A DNA stretch of 64,000 nt from Helicobacter enhydrae. GTDB taxonomy: Bacteria > Campylobacterota > Campylobacteria > Campylobacterales > Helicobacteraceae. Under the pieces are notes generated by a model. The model searched no databases. It was not told the origin of the DNA and saw only the letters and a list, made by a program, of their open reading frames with translations. Both the position numbers and the translations under genes were made by a program. This document shows, one piece after another, positions 8,801 through 17,482 of the stretch; position 1 is the stretch's first letter, and the number at the start of each line of letters is the position of its first letter. Location of the stretch: positions 930,001 to 994,000 of the forward strand of contig NZ_CP016503.1 of NCBI RefSeq assembly GCF_001693335.1, written 5' to 3'.

Positions 8801-10065
8801 CGGATTCGTATCTTGTATGGGGCTTGTTGCATAAAATCCAATTGTGCCAACGCACACAAGGCTTTGGAGATATGTTGTTCCTGCGTTTGATAAGTGATAA
8901 GCCCAATCATCACCTCGCCCCCTTTTTCTTTTTGCAAGATTTCATTCACAGAGATATTGCAATCTGCCAAAATCTGTGTAATCTTTGCTAGCACACCAGA
9001 GCGATTGCAAACGATGAAACGCAGATAATACGCACTCTCAATCTCCCCTTTTGGTTTGATTGTGGCGCAATCAGAGGACTCAAAAAAACCAAATGGAGGG
9101 AGAGGATAAGCCCCATTGCGACAACGAGCGATCGAGACAAGATCGGCGATCACAGCACTTGCTGTCGCATCGCCACCTGCCCCAAGCCCACATAGATTCA
9201 CTTCTCCCACACAATCCCCACGCACGCTCAAAGCATTGGTGACCCCATCGATTTTGGCAAGATATGTGTCTTTGGGGATCAAAGCCAAATGCAAACGCAA
9301 ATCAAGTGTGCCATTGCTCAAAGTCGCAATCCCCAAGAGTTTGATCCGATAGCCCCACTCATCAGCAAAACACAAATCCTCCAAAACTATGCCCTCAATC
9401 CCCTCCACCAACACATCCCCCATCGGCACGGCAATGCCATAAGCAAGTTGTGCCAAAATGACAAGTTTGTGCCCTGCGTCCAAACCATTCACATCCAAAC
9501 TCGGATCTGATTCGGCATAGCCTAGCCTTTGAGCCTCTTGCAACGCACGCTCAAAGCTCATTTTCTGCTCAAACATCTGTGTCAAAATATAATTGCTCGT
9601 GCCATTGAGGATGCCCTCAAAGCTCACAATATGATTAGCCACCAAAGAATCCCTCAAAACCTCAATGACAGGTACACCCCCACACACACTCGCCTCAAAA
9701 CCAATGGGTGCATTTTTGGCACACTCCATCAAGTCCCTCATATGATGTGCCAGCATTGCCTTATTGGCACTCACCAATGCTTTGTTTTTGGCAAAAACCC
9801 TCTTTGCAAGATCAAAAGGGTATTCTATCCCGCCAATCAATTCCACAACGATACTGATTGCCTCATCTTCCAAAACATCCTCGATGTTTGCACTCACAGG
9901 GATCCCGAAGTTGGCATATTTGGCGACATCACGCACAACAGCCATTTTGACACAAATCTGAACTCCAGCCCTTTTGGCAATCAGATCAGTATGCTCTTGC
10001 AAAATCCTTGCCACACTCCCCCCAACAGTCCCCAAACCAATCAAACCAATATAAATCTTTTGCAT
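8797..10065 (-). CDS. hom: Homoserine dehydrogenase
   Basis: It reduces aspartate semialdehyde to homoserine, the branch to threonine and methionine; thrB of the same pathway is at 50777-51658. It has 422 residues: an NAD(P) loop GLIGLGTVGGSVA at the N-terminus, the GILNGTSNYIL...AQRLGYAESDPSLDVNG signature in the middle, and a C-terminal ACT domain of the form YYLRFIVCNRSGVLAKITQIL. Of two close ATGs I chose 10065 because GGAGG is 7 bases before it; the ATG at 10071 would be almost on top of the site. Confidence 0.96.
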   Translation of the reverse strand: MQKIYIGLIGLGTVGGSVARILQEHTDLIAKRAGVQICVKMAVVRDVAKYANFGIPVSANIEDVLEDEAISIVVELIGGIEYPFDLAKRVFAKNKALVSANKAMLAHHMRDLMECAKNAPIGFEASVCGGVPVIEVLRDSLVANHIVSFEGILNGTSNYILTQMFEQKMSFERALQEAQRLGYAESDPSLDVNGLDAGHKLVILAQLAYGIAVPMGDVLVEGIEGIVLEDLCFADEWGYRIKLLGIATLSNGTLDLRLHLALIPKDTYLAKIDGVTNALSVRGDCVGEVNLCGLGAGGDATASAVIADLVSIARCRNGAYPLPPFGFFESSDCATIKPKGEIESAYYLRFIVCNRSGVLAKITQILADCNISVNEILQKEKGGEVMIGLITYQTQEQHISKALCALAQLDFMQQAPYKIRIR

Positions 10066-10077
10066 CCACATTCCTCC

Positions 10078-10902
10078 CTAATATGCACTAAAAACAGCGG
10101 TGATTCCACTTTTGAGCCTTGAAGCGTTATAAAAATCTGTCACCAAAACAAATGCAACATTTTCTTTGAGCTCGATTCTAAAAAGATTTGTCAAGTTTGT
10201 TTGGGCAAGCACTTCCACAATCTGCAAATCTTTGTCATACATCACAACCCTTGGGCTCCATTTGAGCTTGGGGTTTTGCAAACCCACTTCGATCGTGCCC
10301 AACTCTTTGATTTCAAACCAATATTCACCTGATATATTTTTGAACTCCAGAGGCTCATCGGCTTTCAAGCTATATGCACCTGACAATACGGGCTTAACCA
10401 AAGTAAGATGATAGATCCATTGTCCCGTGTCCTCTCTATGCATATCACTCACCATCAAGCCTCTTTTGTCTAGCTCGTTTAGCATAATAACAGGATCAAT
10501 AGTGTACTCTGTCACCATTGAATACACGAGATTGGTCACCTCTTGGGCATAACTTGCGTATGCGATTGTGAAATAAGAATACCCAATCGAAGACAAAAGA
10601 CTATTGATCGTGCGAATCAAATAAATAGGCTTAGTATTTGCACTGAGATTGAGGCGTATTTCTCTAGGTTTTTGGAAAACAAGTTCAAGCAGTCCATTGT
10701 CTTTCAGAACCTTGGCGATTCGATAATAATCCAATGTTTCTTCACTAGAATAAAAATCTTGAGGATTTGCAAAAAGCCTCTTGATGAAGTTGGAATTGAT
10801 TTGATAGCTCTCTTTGCCGATGAAGCTCTCCACCACTTCATCTAGGCTTTGACCAAAAGCAAAAAGACAAAGTGCCAAGCACCAAAAAATTTGTCTTACC
10901 AT
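10078..10902 (-). CDS. Secreted protein of unknown function
   Basis: I do not recognise the family. The 274-residue product begins with a signal peptide (VRQIFWCLALCLFAFGQS, likely cut near residue 18). The rest is soluble, rich in beta-prone segments, with WFEIKELGTIEVGL and a C-terminal region ending SGITAVFSAY. It lies between hom and a RodZ-like membrane protein and overlaps the latter by 7 bases. I expect a periplasmic partner of that protein, as an inference from coupling only. Confidence 0.75.
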   Translation of the reverse strand: MVRQIFWCLALCLFAFGQSLDEVVESFIGKESYQINSNFIKRLFANPQDFYSSEETLDYYRIAKVLKDNGLLELVFQKPREIRLNLSANTKPIYLIRTINSLLSSIGYSYFTIAYASYAQEVTNLVYSMVTEYTIDPVIMLNELDKRGLMVSDMHREDTGQWIYHLTLVKPVLSGAYSLKADEPLEFKNISGEYWFEIKELGTIEVGLQNPKLKWSPRVVMYDKDLQIVEVLAQTNLTNLFRIELKENVAFVLVTDFYNASRLKSGITAVFSAY

Positions 10903-11822
10903 TCTCCACCATTAATCTGAACAAACTCTTCGTGCGTGATTTCTCTCAATCCACCCTCTTGTGTCACAATCAAATAAACAGGCTTGTAGCTTTTGAACTC
11001 TTTGATTTCATTCTGCCAATACAATTTGAATCCACCCCTTGAAGTCACAACAAGTCTTGGTTCGCTGATGGGGATTTTGAACTCTGTCTGAATACGCCCA
11101 ATGCGTTTGCGTGTTTTGAGATTCACGATACCAACCCACATAGGCTTGGGCGAATCAAGCATCACAGAATCCCCCAAACTTACATCAATATCAAACACCA
11201 ACTCTCCATACTCGCTCAAAGCTTTTGTTGGCTCCAATCTCAACTCACTAGCAGATTCTGATGTTTTTGAGGTTTGTTTATCTTGTTTTTTTTCTTCTTT
11301 TTTGTTCTCTTGTGGCTTTGGGTTTGCATTCTTTTCATCCTGCCCCTCTTGCTCCACAAATGGCTCTAGCTGTATCTCCTCACTTGTTGTAGCTGGTGGG
11401 GTTAGATTGGACAAATCTGGGGCAAATGTCTTTTCTTCTGAAGGCTTGGAAGTGAGGGTAAAAATCACAATCACTCCAATCAACACCAACGCCACACCCA
11501 CCCATTGCAATATCTTTTTTTGCATTGAGGTTTCTTGTTTGGGTGAAGGCTCAATAGGCTCCTGCTCTTTGGTTGCGGCGACATACTCCTCTAGCCACTC
11601 AGACAAATCAAGATGATATTGTCGTTGCAAAATATGCACAAATCCTCTCGCTCGGACATAATCCAAACGATCAAAACGCTTGTCCAAAATATCTTGGATT
11701 TTTGTCCTATCCATTCGAGTTTCTTGACCAATACGCTCGATTCCGATTTGTCTTAGTTGATTCAAAGTATCTTCAAGCTTTGAATCTTGCTTGTTTTGTG
11801 ATGACACTTTTTCTTCAGTCAT
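10896..11822 (-). CDS. RodZ-like membrane protein with N-terminal helix-turn-helix
   Basis: The 308-residue protein has an N-terminal helical region (about 17-80) resembling the cytoplasmic helix-turn-helix of RodZ, then one membrane helix (about 105-127). A charged linker rich in E, K and Q follows, and then a periplasmic domain containing SLGDSVMLDSPKPMWVGIVN. This layout matches RodZ, which links MreB to the cell wall. Sequence support is modest, so the role in cell shape is inferred. It overlaps rlmB by 8 bases and the next gene by 7. Confidence 0.6.
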   Translation of the reverse strand: MTEEKVSSQNKQDSKLEDTLNQLRQIGIERIGQETRMDRTKIQDILDKRFDRLDYVRARGFVHILQRQYHLDLSEWLEEYVAATKEQEPIEPSPKQETSMQKKILQWVGVALVLIGVIVIFTLTSKPSEEKTFAPDLSNLTPPATTSEEIQLEPFVEQEGQDEKNANPKPQENKKEEKKQDKQTSKTSESASELRLEPTKALSEYGELVFDIDVSLGDSVMLDSPKPMWVGIVNLKTRKRIGRIQTEFKIPISEPRLVVTSRGGFKLYWQNEIKEFKSYKPVYLIVTQEGGLREITHEEFVQINGGEW

Positions 11823-12504
11823 TAAACACCAACCTATGTATCAAAATTCCTCCAGCAACGCCCACATTCAAAGAATCAAAATGATTATACATACCAATAG
11901 AAACCATTTTATCCATTTTTTGCATTATTTTTTTGTTTAAGCCCACATCTTCTTGCCCCAAAAACAATGCCCATCGCCCTTGTGTCTTGACCTCGCTAAT
12001 CTCTTGAGCATTTGCCTGTGTGCCATAGCACACGATACCTGACATTTTGATCTCATTGATCAATTCCAATATCTTTGGGCTCTCATAAAAAAACATCTTG
12101 AGCATTGCACCACTGCTTGCACGCACAATGCCACTCATTGCCTTTTCTCCAAGTAATCGATCAAACACGATTCCATCCACTCCCATAGCATACGCACTAC
12201 GCACAATGCTACCGATATTGCCCACATCACTCAATCCGCACAAAACCACGATCCTATTGAAGCCCAAAAGGGTTTTGCGTCCCCCGCTTTGAGGAGGAGT
12301 GATTTTGGCAAAATATCCTTGATGATTCCCCCCTCGTGCCATTGCTTGAGCCTTTTTGGTATCAAGACGCAAGATTTTTGCCCCCACCTTTTGCAAACTT
12401 GCAAACTGCTTAGCCTCGATGTCTTTAGCCAAATACAACTCTTCGATATTGTGAGGAATCTCTTGCACAGCATAAAGCACCGCTTGCTTCCCATAAATAA
12501 TCAT
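11815..12504 (-). CDS. rlmB: SpoU-family RNA 2'-O-methyltransferase (RlmB/TrmH type)
   Basis: It transfers a methyl group from SAM to a ribose of 23S rRNA (G2251 in the E. coli RlmB numbering) or a related site. It has 229 residues with an N-terminal substrate domain (MIIYGKQAVLYAV) and a C-terminal SPOUT knot. Knot motifs are VVLCGLSDVGNIGSIVRSAY, ALFLGQEDVGL and the last motif MYNHFDSLNVGVAGGILIHR. The N-terminal domain favours RlmB over TrmH or TrmL, but the exact target is not certain. Confidence 0.85.
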   Translation of the reverse strand: MIIYGKQAVLYAVQEIPHNIEELYLAKDIEAKQFASLQKVGAKILRLDTKKAQAMARGGNHQGYFAKITPPQSGGRKTLLGFNRIVVLCGLSDVGNIGSIVRSAYAMGVDGIVFDRLLGEKAMSGIVRASSGAMLKMFFYESPKILELINEIKMSGIVCYGTQANAQEISEVKTQGRWALFLGQEDVGLNKKIMQKMDKMVSIGMYNHFDSLNVGVAGGILIHRLVFND

Positions 12505-12520
12505 CGATCTTTCCTCTCAC

Positions 12521-13357
12521 CTATTGAAGTTTTTCATCAAAATATTGTGCATAACACTCTTTTGGAGTTTTTCCTGTGATTTTGGCAAGAAGTTTTGCTT
12601 TGATTTTTGGAGGAATGTCTAGCCCTGCGATCTCAACACACCCAAGCCTGTTTTCGATTTGATATGTGCCAAATGCAACCACCATACACCACTCACCGCT
12701 CAAATTGCTCTCTGCTAGCCATTCAAGTGCTTTGGCAACGCAGCCACGAAAAGATTTTTGATGCATTTTTGTCATTTCTTTGATCAAAAAAACATTGCAA
12801 GTAGAATCAACTTCTTGCAAGTCCTCCACGCTCTCAACGATACGATGCGGACTTTCAAACACCACCAACACACGCTTAGCTTCAGCAAGCACTCGTTTCC
12901 AAAACGCCAAACGCTCCTTGCGTTCGCGACTTTTGTGAGGCAAAAATCCATCAAAAACAAACCCATCATCAGAAAAGCCACTATAACTATAAGCCAAAGC
13001 ACTTGCACTGCCTGCGGGCAACACCTCATATTCAATCTGATGTTGCAACGCATAACGCACCAAAGCACTGCCGGGATCACTGATACAAGGCATCCCTGCA
13101 TCGCTCAAAAAAGCAACTTCGTTTTGAAAAAAATCCGGGGTGATAGAATCCAAAAAAGCATCTTGATTGTGAGAATGGAGGCTGATATATTCACGCTCAA
13201 AGGGCTTGAGCCAACCTCTTTGCTCAAAAAGAGAGATGAGCTTGTGAGTGATCCTTGTGTCTTCACAAAGCAAAATCGTGCTTTTTTGCAAAACCTCCAA
13301 AACCCTAAAAGTCGTATCCGAAAGGTTGCCAAGTGGGCTTGGGAGGAGGTATAGCAC
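12521..13357 (-). CDS. rsmI: 16S rRNA (cytidine1402-2'-O)-methyltransferase
   Basis: RsmI methylates the ribose of C1402 in the decoding centre. It has 278 residues starting MLYLLPSPLGNLSDTTFR. Tetrapyrrole-methylase-fold motifs are LLCEDTRITHKLI, FLSDAGMPCISDPGS and LPAGSASALAYSYSG. It lies 2 bases after the rpmE stop, so the two are co-transcribed. Confidence 0.95.
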   Translation of the reverse strand: MLYLLPSPLGNLSDTTFRVLEVLQKSTILLCEDTRITHKLISLFEQRGWLKPFEREYISLHSHNQDAFLDSITPDFFQNEVAFLSDAGMPCISDPGSALVRYALQHQIEYEVLPAGSASALAYSYSGFSDDGFVFDGFLPHKSRERKERLAFWKRVLAEAKRVLVVFESPHRIVESVEDLQEVDSTCNVFLIKEMTKMHQKSFRGCVAKALEWLAESNLSGEWCMVVAFGTYQIENRLGCVEIAGLDIPPKIKAKLLAKITGKTPKECYAQYFDEKLQ

Positions 13358-13359
13358 GA

Positions 13360-13563
13360 TTATTTCATATTGTATTTTTGTCTAAACTTCTCGACGCGTC
13401 CTGTTGCATCAGCGATCTTGTCGCTTCCTGTATAAAATGGGTGGCAAAAGCTTGAAATATCGATTCTCATTTCACTTTTGTTACTCATCACTTCGATAGT
13501 TTTTCCACTTGTCACACAAGTGACTTTGCAAGGAACATATTCTGGGTGAATACCTTTTTTCAT
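13360..13563 (-). CDS. rpmE: 50S ribosomal protein L31
   Basis: It has 67 residues: start MKKGIHPEY, cysteines at 12, 16 and 40, and the [10 protein letters not shown] signature. With only part of the usual four-cysteine set it may bind zinc imperfectly. The ATG at 13563 has AAGGA upstream. The frame continues to 13695 only because it overlaps ruvA. A -10 box lies at 13606-13601. Confidence 0.95.
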   Translation of the reverse strand: MKKGIHPEYVPCKVTCVTSGKTIEVMSNKSEMRIDISSFCHPFYTGSDKIADATGRVEKFRQKYNMK

Positions 13564-13600
13564 AGAGCAATCCTTAATATTTTTTTGAAATAAGCTTGCA

Positions 13601-13606
13601 ATTCTA
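13601..13606 (-). promoter_or_regulatory. -10 box of the rpmE-rsmI promoter
   Basis: TAGAAT on the minus strand in TTTTTTTGCTAGAATTGC, 38 bases before rpmE and 19 bases past the ruvA stop. Confidence 0.5.
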
Positions 13607-13624
13607 GCAAAAAAAGCTGAAGTT

Positions 13625-14176
13625 TTACCTAAAGTATTGCAACGCCTCTTTGATGATGTCTGCCGTATTGGTGGCTTTGATCTTTTTGAGCACATTTTGA
13701 ATGTCTGTTTTTTTGAATCCCAAACTCTCTAGAGCCAAAACCGCTTCACTTTGCTCTGGAGTATTTTTCTTGGTATCCATCTCAAAAAATCCAGCCAAAT
13801 CCACCATAATCTTACTCGCACCTCTTGCACCAATCCCGGGGACTTTTTGCAAGGCAGTGAGATTTTTGCCCTCAATCACTTGTGCAAACTCTTGAGCAGA
13901 ATAAGTGCTCAAAATCGCCATCGCCACCTTTGGTCCCACACCACTGATTTTGATCAAGCGTTCAAAGATATTTTGCTCATTTTTATGCAAAAAGCCAAAG
14001 AGCAGATGAGCATCTTCGCGAATAATCTCACTGATCAAAAAACGCACTTCTTGATTTCTCTGCAATTCCAATCCAACCAACAAAGAGACGCAAACACCAT
14101 AAAAAACCCCACCAACTTCTAGCTCCACCATTCCCCCCTCAATCTGCTCAATACGACCACGCAAACCAACAATCAT
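13625..14176 (-). CDS. ruvA: Holliday junction branch-migration protein RuvA
   Basis: RuvA binds four-way junctions and loads the RuvB motor. It has 183 residues. The N-terminal OB domain starts [15 protein letters not shown]. Two helix-hairpin-helix motifs are [13 protein letters not shown] and [13 protein letters not shown]. The C-terminal RuvB-binding domain has [14 protein letters not shown]. It follows the FapA-like gene after 2 bases. Confidence 0.97.
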   Translation of the reverse strand: MIVGLRGRIEQIEGGMVELEVGGVFYGVCVSLLVGLELQRNQEVRFLISEIIREDAHLLFGFLHKNEQNIFERLIKISGVGPKVAMAILSTYSAQEFAQVIEGKNLTALQKVPGIGARGASKIMVDLAGFFEMDTKKNTPEQSEAVLALESLGFKKTDIQNVLKKIKATNTADIIKEALQYFR

Positions 14177-14178
14177 TG

Positions 14179-15987
14179 CTATCGCCTTGTTTTTGTAATT
14201 TTCATTTTTTGAGGATCAATCAGAATCGAAACCCTCTCGCCTTCATCAATCACCATACTTTCTTTGATCTCTCTGGCAACATTAATATACTCTACCTGAT
14301 TTTGTGATGTCCAATGCCCCTCGCACTCAATCCTTGCCCCAAGCGTCAAGTCTGCAATCGGCTCAAGCTCTTTTTTGACTGCGGATTTTTCTTGCTGAAG
14401 CTGTTGGATTTTTGTGCGGATTGCCTTGATGCGATTGGAAAGTTTCAAATATTCGCTCATCGTGTTCAAAATATAATCTTGAGTTTTGATCCCCTTTTGA
14501 TTATTTTGTGCATAAATGACTCGAAATTGATCCACCATCGGCTTGATTTTTCTTGCTTTCAGAAGCCCTGCCTTATACATTCCCTCCAACACATCGATTT
14601 TGTCTTGATACTTTTGGCACTTCAGCAAAATCGCATCAATGTCTTTTTGGTATTTCCAAAATGCCGAACTATCCACCCTCAAACAATTATCCCCAGCAAT
14701 CATTTCACCGATTTTGAGGTGGTTGGAGATACAAATCTTAGCATTGGCGTGCAATCTTGCGATGTTGATTGTTTTGCCATACACCTCGCCCCCAATCACA
14801 TCACCAAACTCCCCATCTTCACAAAACACCACTCCACCCTCCAAAGATTTGATTATGACGCGATCTCCTTCAAATTTGCCCTTATGATTCCCAAGCTGTG
14901 CCACATCTGCATACACTTCTGCTCCCTGATGGATCGCCCCTTGGATATTGCATTCCTTGGCACGCAAGACAACCCCTTGATCCACACTGCCTTTGATCTC
15001 AATTTTTTGAGCCTCTAGCACCATTCCTGCCCCAACAGCATCTTTTTGCTCGTTGTCATAGATAATGCTAATGCACAGATTGCTTTCCAATCCACCCAAA
15101 AGATTGCCAATATTGCGATGATTTGCTTCTCCAAGATTCAACTCTTTGATCAAAAACAATCCACTATTGTTCATCCCCACATAGCCCTCTTTGTTGGCAA
15201 TATACGAGATAAACTCTTTGTCTTCTTTGATTGTAAAATCTTCTTCTAAGATAGAAAAACTAATAGGGATTGTTTCGCGTTTCTCTGGACGCACCATTTC
15301 GCCCAAAAGATTTCTGCCGCGACTCCCATCATCAACACAATAGAGTCGTCCCACCTCTTCGTTTTCTTTGGCTGCAAATGAAGAATTTTCCAAAGAAGTC
15401 TGATTTTCAAACTCCCAACGATCTTTGAGGATAAAAACAAACTCCGCATCACGCACAGGACGATAAAATGCACTTTGTGCAAGCAAAATCTTTCGATATC
15501 CCCCATAAGCATCCGTTGCCGATTTGATCATTTTTTGAAGGGTGGCATTATTAAATCCTAGTGAAAAATCTTCAAAAATAATCCTCAAGATTCCTTTTTC
15601 TGCATTGATCTTCTTATGTAAAAGCCCCAAATGCTCTCGAAACTTCGCCAACACATCTTGATGACAAATCAAAAACAACTGGCTTTTTTCTCTCTCCAAA
15701 CGCAACTCGATTTGAAGCTCTTCCTCCTCAGGGGAGATTTTTTGTATCAAAATATCATAGGCTTGAAAAACGCGACTTTCGCTCTCTTCGTATTCTTTGG
15801 AATGAAAAAAATCTTGAGCCTGTTGAGCCGTTAGCTCTCTTTTCACCCCGTCCTCTTCGAGGAAAGTATAAACTTCCAAGATTTCAAAAGTTAGTTTTTT
15901 GACATCAATTTGATGCAAAATGCTTGCCTTTTCAAGCTCTCGCACAATATCTAGGGTCTTGCTGATTTTGATTTCTAATTCTTTCAT
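14179..15987 (-). CDS. FapA-like (DUF342) protein
   Basis: A 602-residue protein of the FapA/DUF342 family. In the centre are the repeated beta-helix turns typical of the family (MNNSGLFLIKELN, VLRAKECNIQGAIHQGAEVY, GEVYGKTINIARLHAN), and a coiled-coil stretch follows at about 450-560 (KYQDKIDVLEGMY, IKAIRTKIQQLQQEKS). FapA-type proteins have been tied to flagellar placement or envelope polymers, but the role here is unknown. It is divergent from murJ and lies directly upstream of ruvA. Confidence 0.75.
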   Translation of the reverse strand: MKELEIKISKTLDIVRELEKASILHQIDVKKLTFEILEVYTFLEEDGVKRELTAQQAQDFFHSKEYEESESRVFQAYDILIQKISPEEEELQIELRLEREKSQLFLICHQDVLAKFREHLGLLHKKINAEKGILRIIFEDFSLGFNNATLQKMIKSATDAYGGYRKILLAQSAFYRPVRDAEFVFILKDRWEFENQTSLENSSFAAKENEEVGRLYCVDDGSRGRNLLGEMVRPEKRETIPISFSILEEDFTIKEDKEFISYIANKEGYVGMNNSGLFLIKELNLGEANHRNIGNLLGGLESNLCISIIYDNEQKDAVGAGMVLEAQKIEIKGSVDQGVVLRAKECNIQGAIHQGAEVYADVAQLGNHKGKFEGDRVIIKSLEGGVVFCEDGEFGDVIGGEVYGKTINIARLHANAKICISNHLKIGEMIAGDNCLRVDSSAFWKYQKDIDAILLKCQKYQDKIDVLEGMYKAGLLKARKIKPMVDQFRVIYAQNNQKGIKTQDYILNTMSEYLKLSNRIKAIRTKIQQLQQEKSAVKKELEPIADLTLGARIECEGHWTSQNQVEYINVAREIKESMVIDEGERVSILIDPQKMKITKTRR

Positions 15988-16010
15988 TTTGAATGCCTAA
16001 GTTTGTTTAG

Positions 16011-16032
16011 GTAAAATTAGACTAAATTTTAC
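16011..16032. promoter_or_regulatory. Symmetric overlapping promoters between murJ and the fapA-like gene
   Basis: GTAAAATT and AATTTTAC are perfect 8-base arms around a 6-base spacer. Each arm holds TAAAAT, one on each strand: 16012-16017 for murJ (35 bases before its start) and 16031-16026 for the fapA-like gene (39 bases before its start). The two transcripts probably compete for this spot. Confidence 0.45.
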
Positions 16033-16051
16033 ACAAATTAAGGGATACTTT

Positions 16052-17482
16052 TTGCTGAAAAAAGCATTTTTGACAAATAGCAGTGGGATTTTACTCTCTA
16101 GAATATTGGGGTTTTTACGCGATATTATGATGGCATATATTCTTGGTGCTGGAATCTATACAGATATTTTTACCACAGCCTCAAGACTTCCAAATCTTTT
16201 TCGCAGGGTTTTTGCAGAAGGGGCATTCACTCAAAGCTTTTTTCCTTCTTTTGTATCCTCCAAACACAAGGGGGTGTTTCTCGCAGGAATTTTTGTCATT
16301 TTCTGCGGAATCATTATGATTCTCTCCCTCATTGTGATGGTTTTCACGCCAACAATCACCAAATTGCTTGCCTCAGGTTTCAGCGATACAGAGATTGCGA
16401 TTGCCACACCCATTGTTGCGATCAATTTTTGGTATCTGATTTTGATTTTTTGTGCGACTTTTTTTAGTGTGATTTTGCAATACAAACATATCTTTTGGGT
16501 CGGCTCATATAGCAGTGCCTTGCTAAATCTTGCAATGATTTTGGCTTTGTTTTATGCAAGAGATGAAGAGGATTTGATGATCATTTATACTTTGAGCTAT
16601 GGAGTGCTAATCGGTGGGGTTGCACAAATAGCATTGCATTTTTATCCACTCTACGCACACGGACTTTTGAGACTCCTTGCTCTTGGATTCAAAAAAAGCA
16701 AGATCCTATTTTCAAGAACACAAGCAGCAGCCTATAGACAAGAGATACGCCATTTTTTCAAGCAGTTTATCCCCGCAATCATTGGAGGCTCCACAATCCC
16801 AATCCTCTCATTCATTGAAACCACGATCGCCTCTCAACTTGGGGCAGGGAGCATTTCATATTTGTATTATGCCAATCGTATTTTTCAGCTTCCTCTAGCC
16901 CTGTTTGCGATCGCTATTTCAACGGCACTTTTTCCACTTGTCGCCAAAGCCATCAAAAATCAAGAGCAAACTCAAGCACTCAAAGCAATGAAAAATGCTT
17001 TTTGGTTTTTATGTATCACGCTTTGTGTCTGCACTTTGGGGGGCATTATGCTCAAAGATGAAATCATTTGGCTTCTTTTTGAGCGAGGATCATTTGGCAA
17101 ACAAGACACCCAAATCGTTGCCAATGTGTTTGCCTGTTACCTCATCGGACTGCTACCCTTTGGGCTTAGTAGGATATTCTCACTTTGGCTCTATTCGCAC
17201 CACCTACAAGGCAAGGCTGCCAAATTTTCTGTGATTGCATTGGCTTCTGGCACGGCTATCGCGATTGCCTCATACCAAACCTTTGGGGTTTTGGGGATCG
17301 CGTTTTCTAGCTCTTGTGCAGGTTTTATACTTTTGTTTCTCAATGCCAAAGCCATTGGCAAAGAAAACTTTTTGAGTATAATCGCACACAAAAAAGCCCT
17401 GATGATTTTGCCCATAATTTTATTGTTAGAAGGTTTGATTCTCTATGGTTTTAAGCTCCTCATTCAAGGATATATTCAATGA
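16052..17482 (+). CDS. murJ: Lipid II flippase MurJ
   Basis: MurJ flips lipid II across the inner membrane for peptidoglycan synthesis. It has 476 residues with about 13-14 membrane helices. The family start SRILGFLRDIMMAYILGAG is present, with RVFAEGAFTQSFFPSF in the next helix and the later RIFQLPLALFAIAISTALFP. The start codon is TTG, with AAGGGA about 8 bases upstream. Its stop overlaps the cysS start by 4 bases. Confidence 0.95.
   Translation: MLKKAFLTNSSGILLSRILGFLRDIMMAYILGAGIYTDIFTTASRLPNLFRRVFAEGAFTQSFFPSFVSSKHKGVFLAGIFVIFCGIIMILSLIVMVFTPTITKLLASGFSDTEIAIATPIVAINFWYLILIFCATFFSVILQYKHIFWVGSYSSALLNLAMILALFYARDEEDLMIIYTLSYGVLIGGVAQIALHFYPLYAHGLLRLLALGFKKSKILFSRTQAAAYRQEIRHFFKQFIPAIIGGSTIPILSFIETTIASQLGAGSISYLYYANRIFQLPLALFAIAISTALFPLVAKAIKNQEQTQALKAMKNAFWFLCITLCVCTLGGIMLKDEIIWLLFERGSFGKQDTQIVANVFACYLIGLLPFGLSRIFSLWLYSHHLQGKAAKFSVIALASGTAIAIASYQTFGVLGIAFSSSCAGFILLFLNAKAIGKENFLSIIAHKKALMILPIILLLEGLILYGFKLLIQGYIQ

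Noticed and set aside
12758-13354. 198-codon open frame on the plus strand
   Set aside because: It is antisense to rsmI and has no protein-like composition.
14314-15018. 234-codon open frame on the plus strand
   Set aside because: It lies antisense inside the FapA-like gene, has no ribosome site and no recognisable protein pattern.
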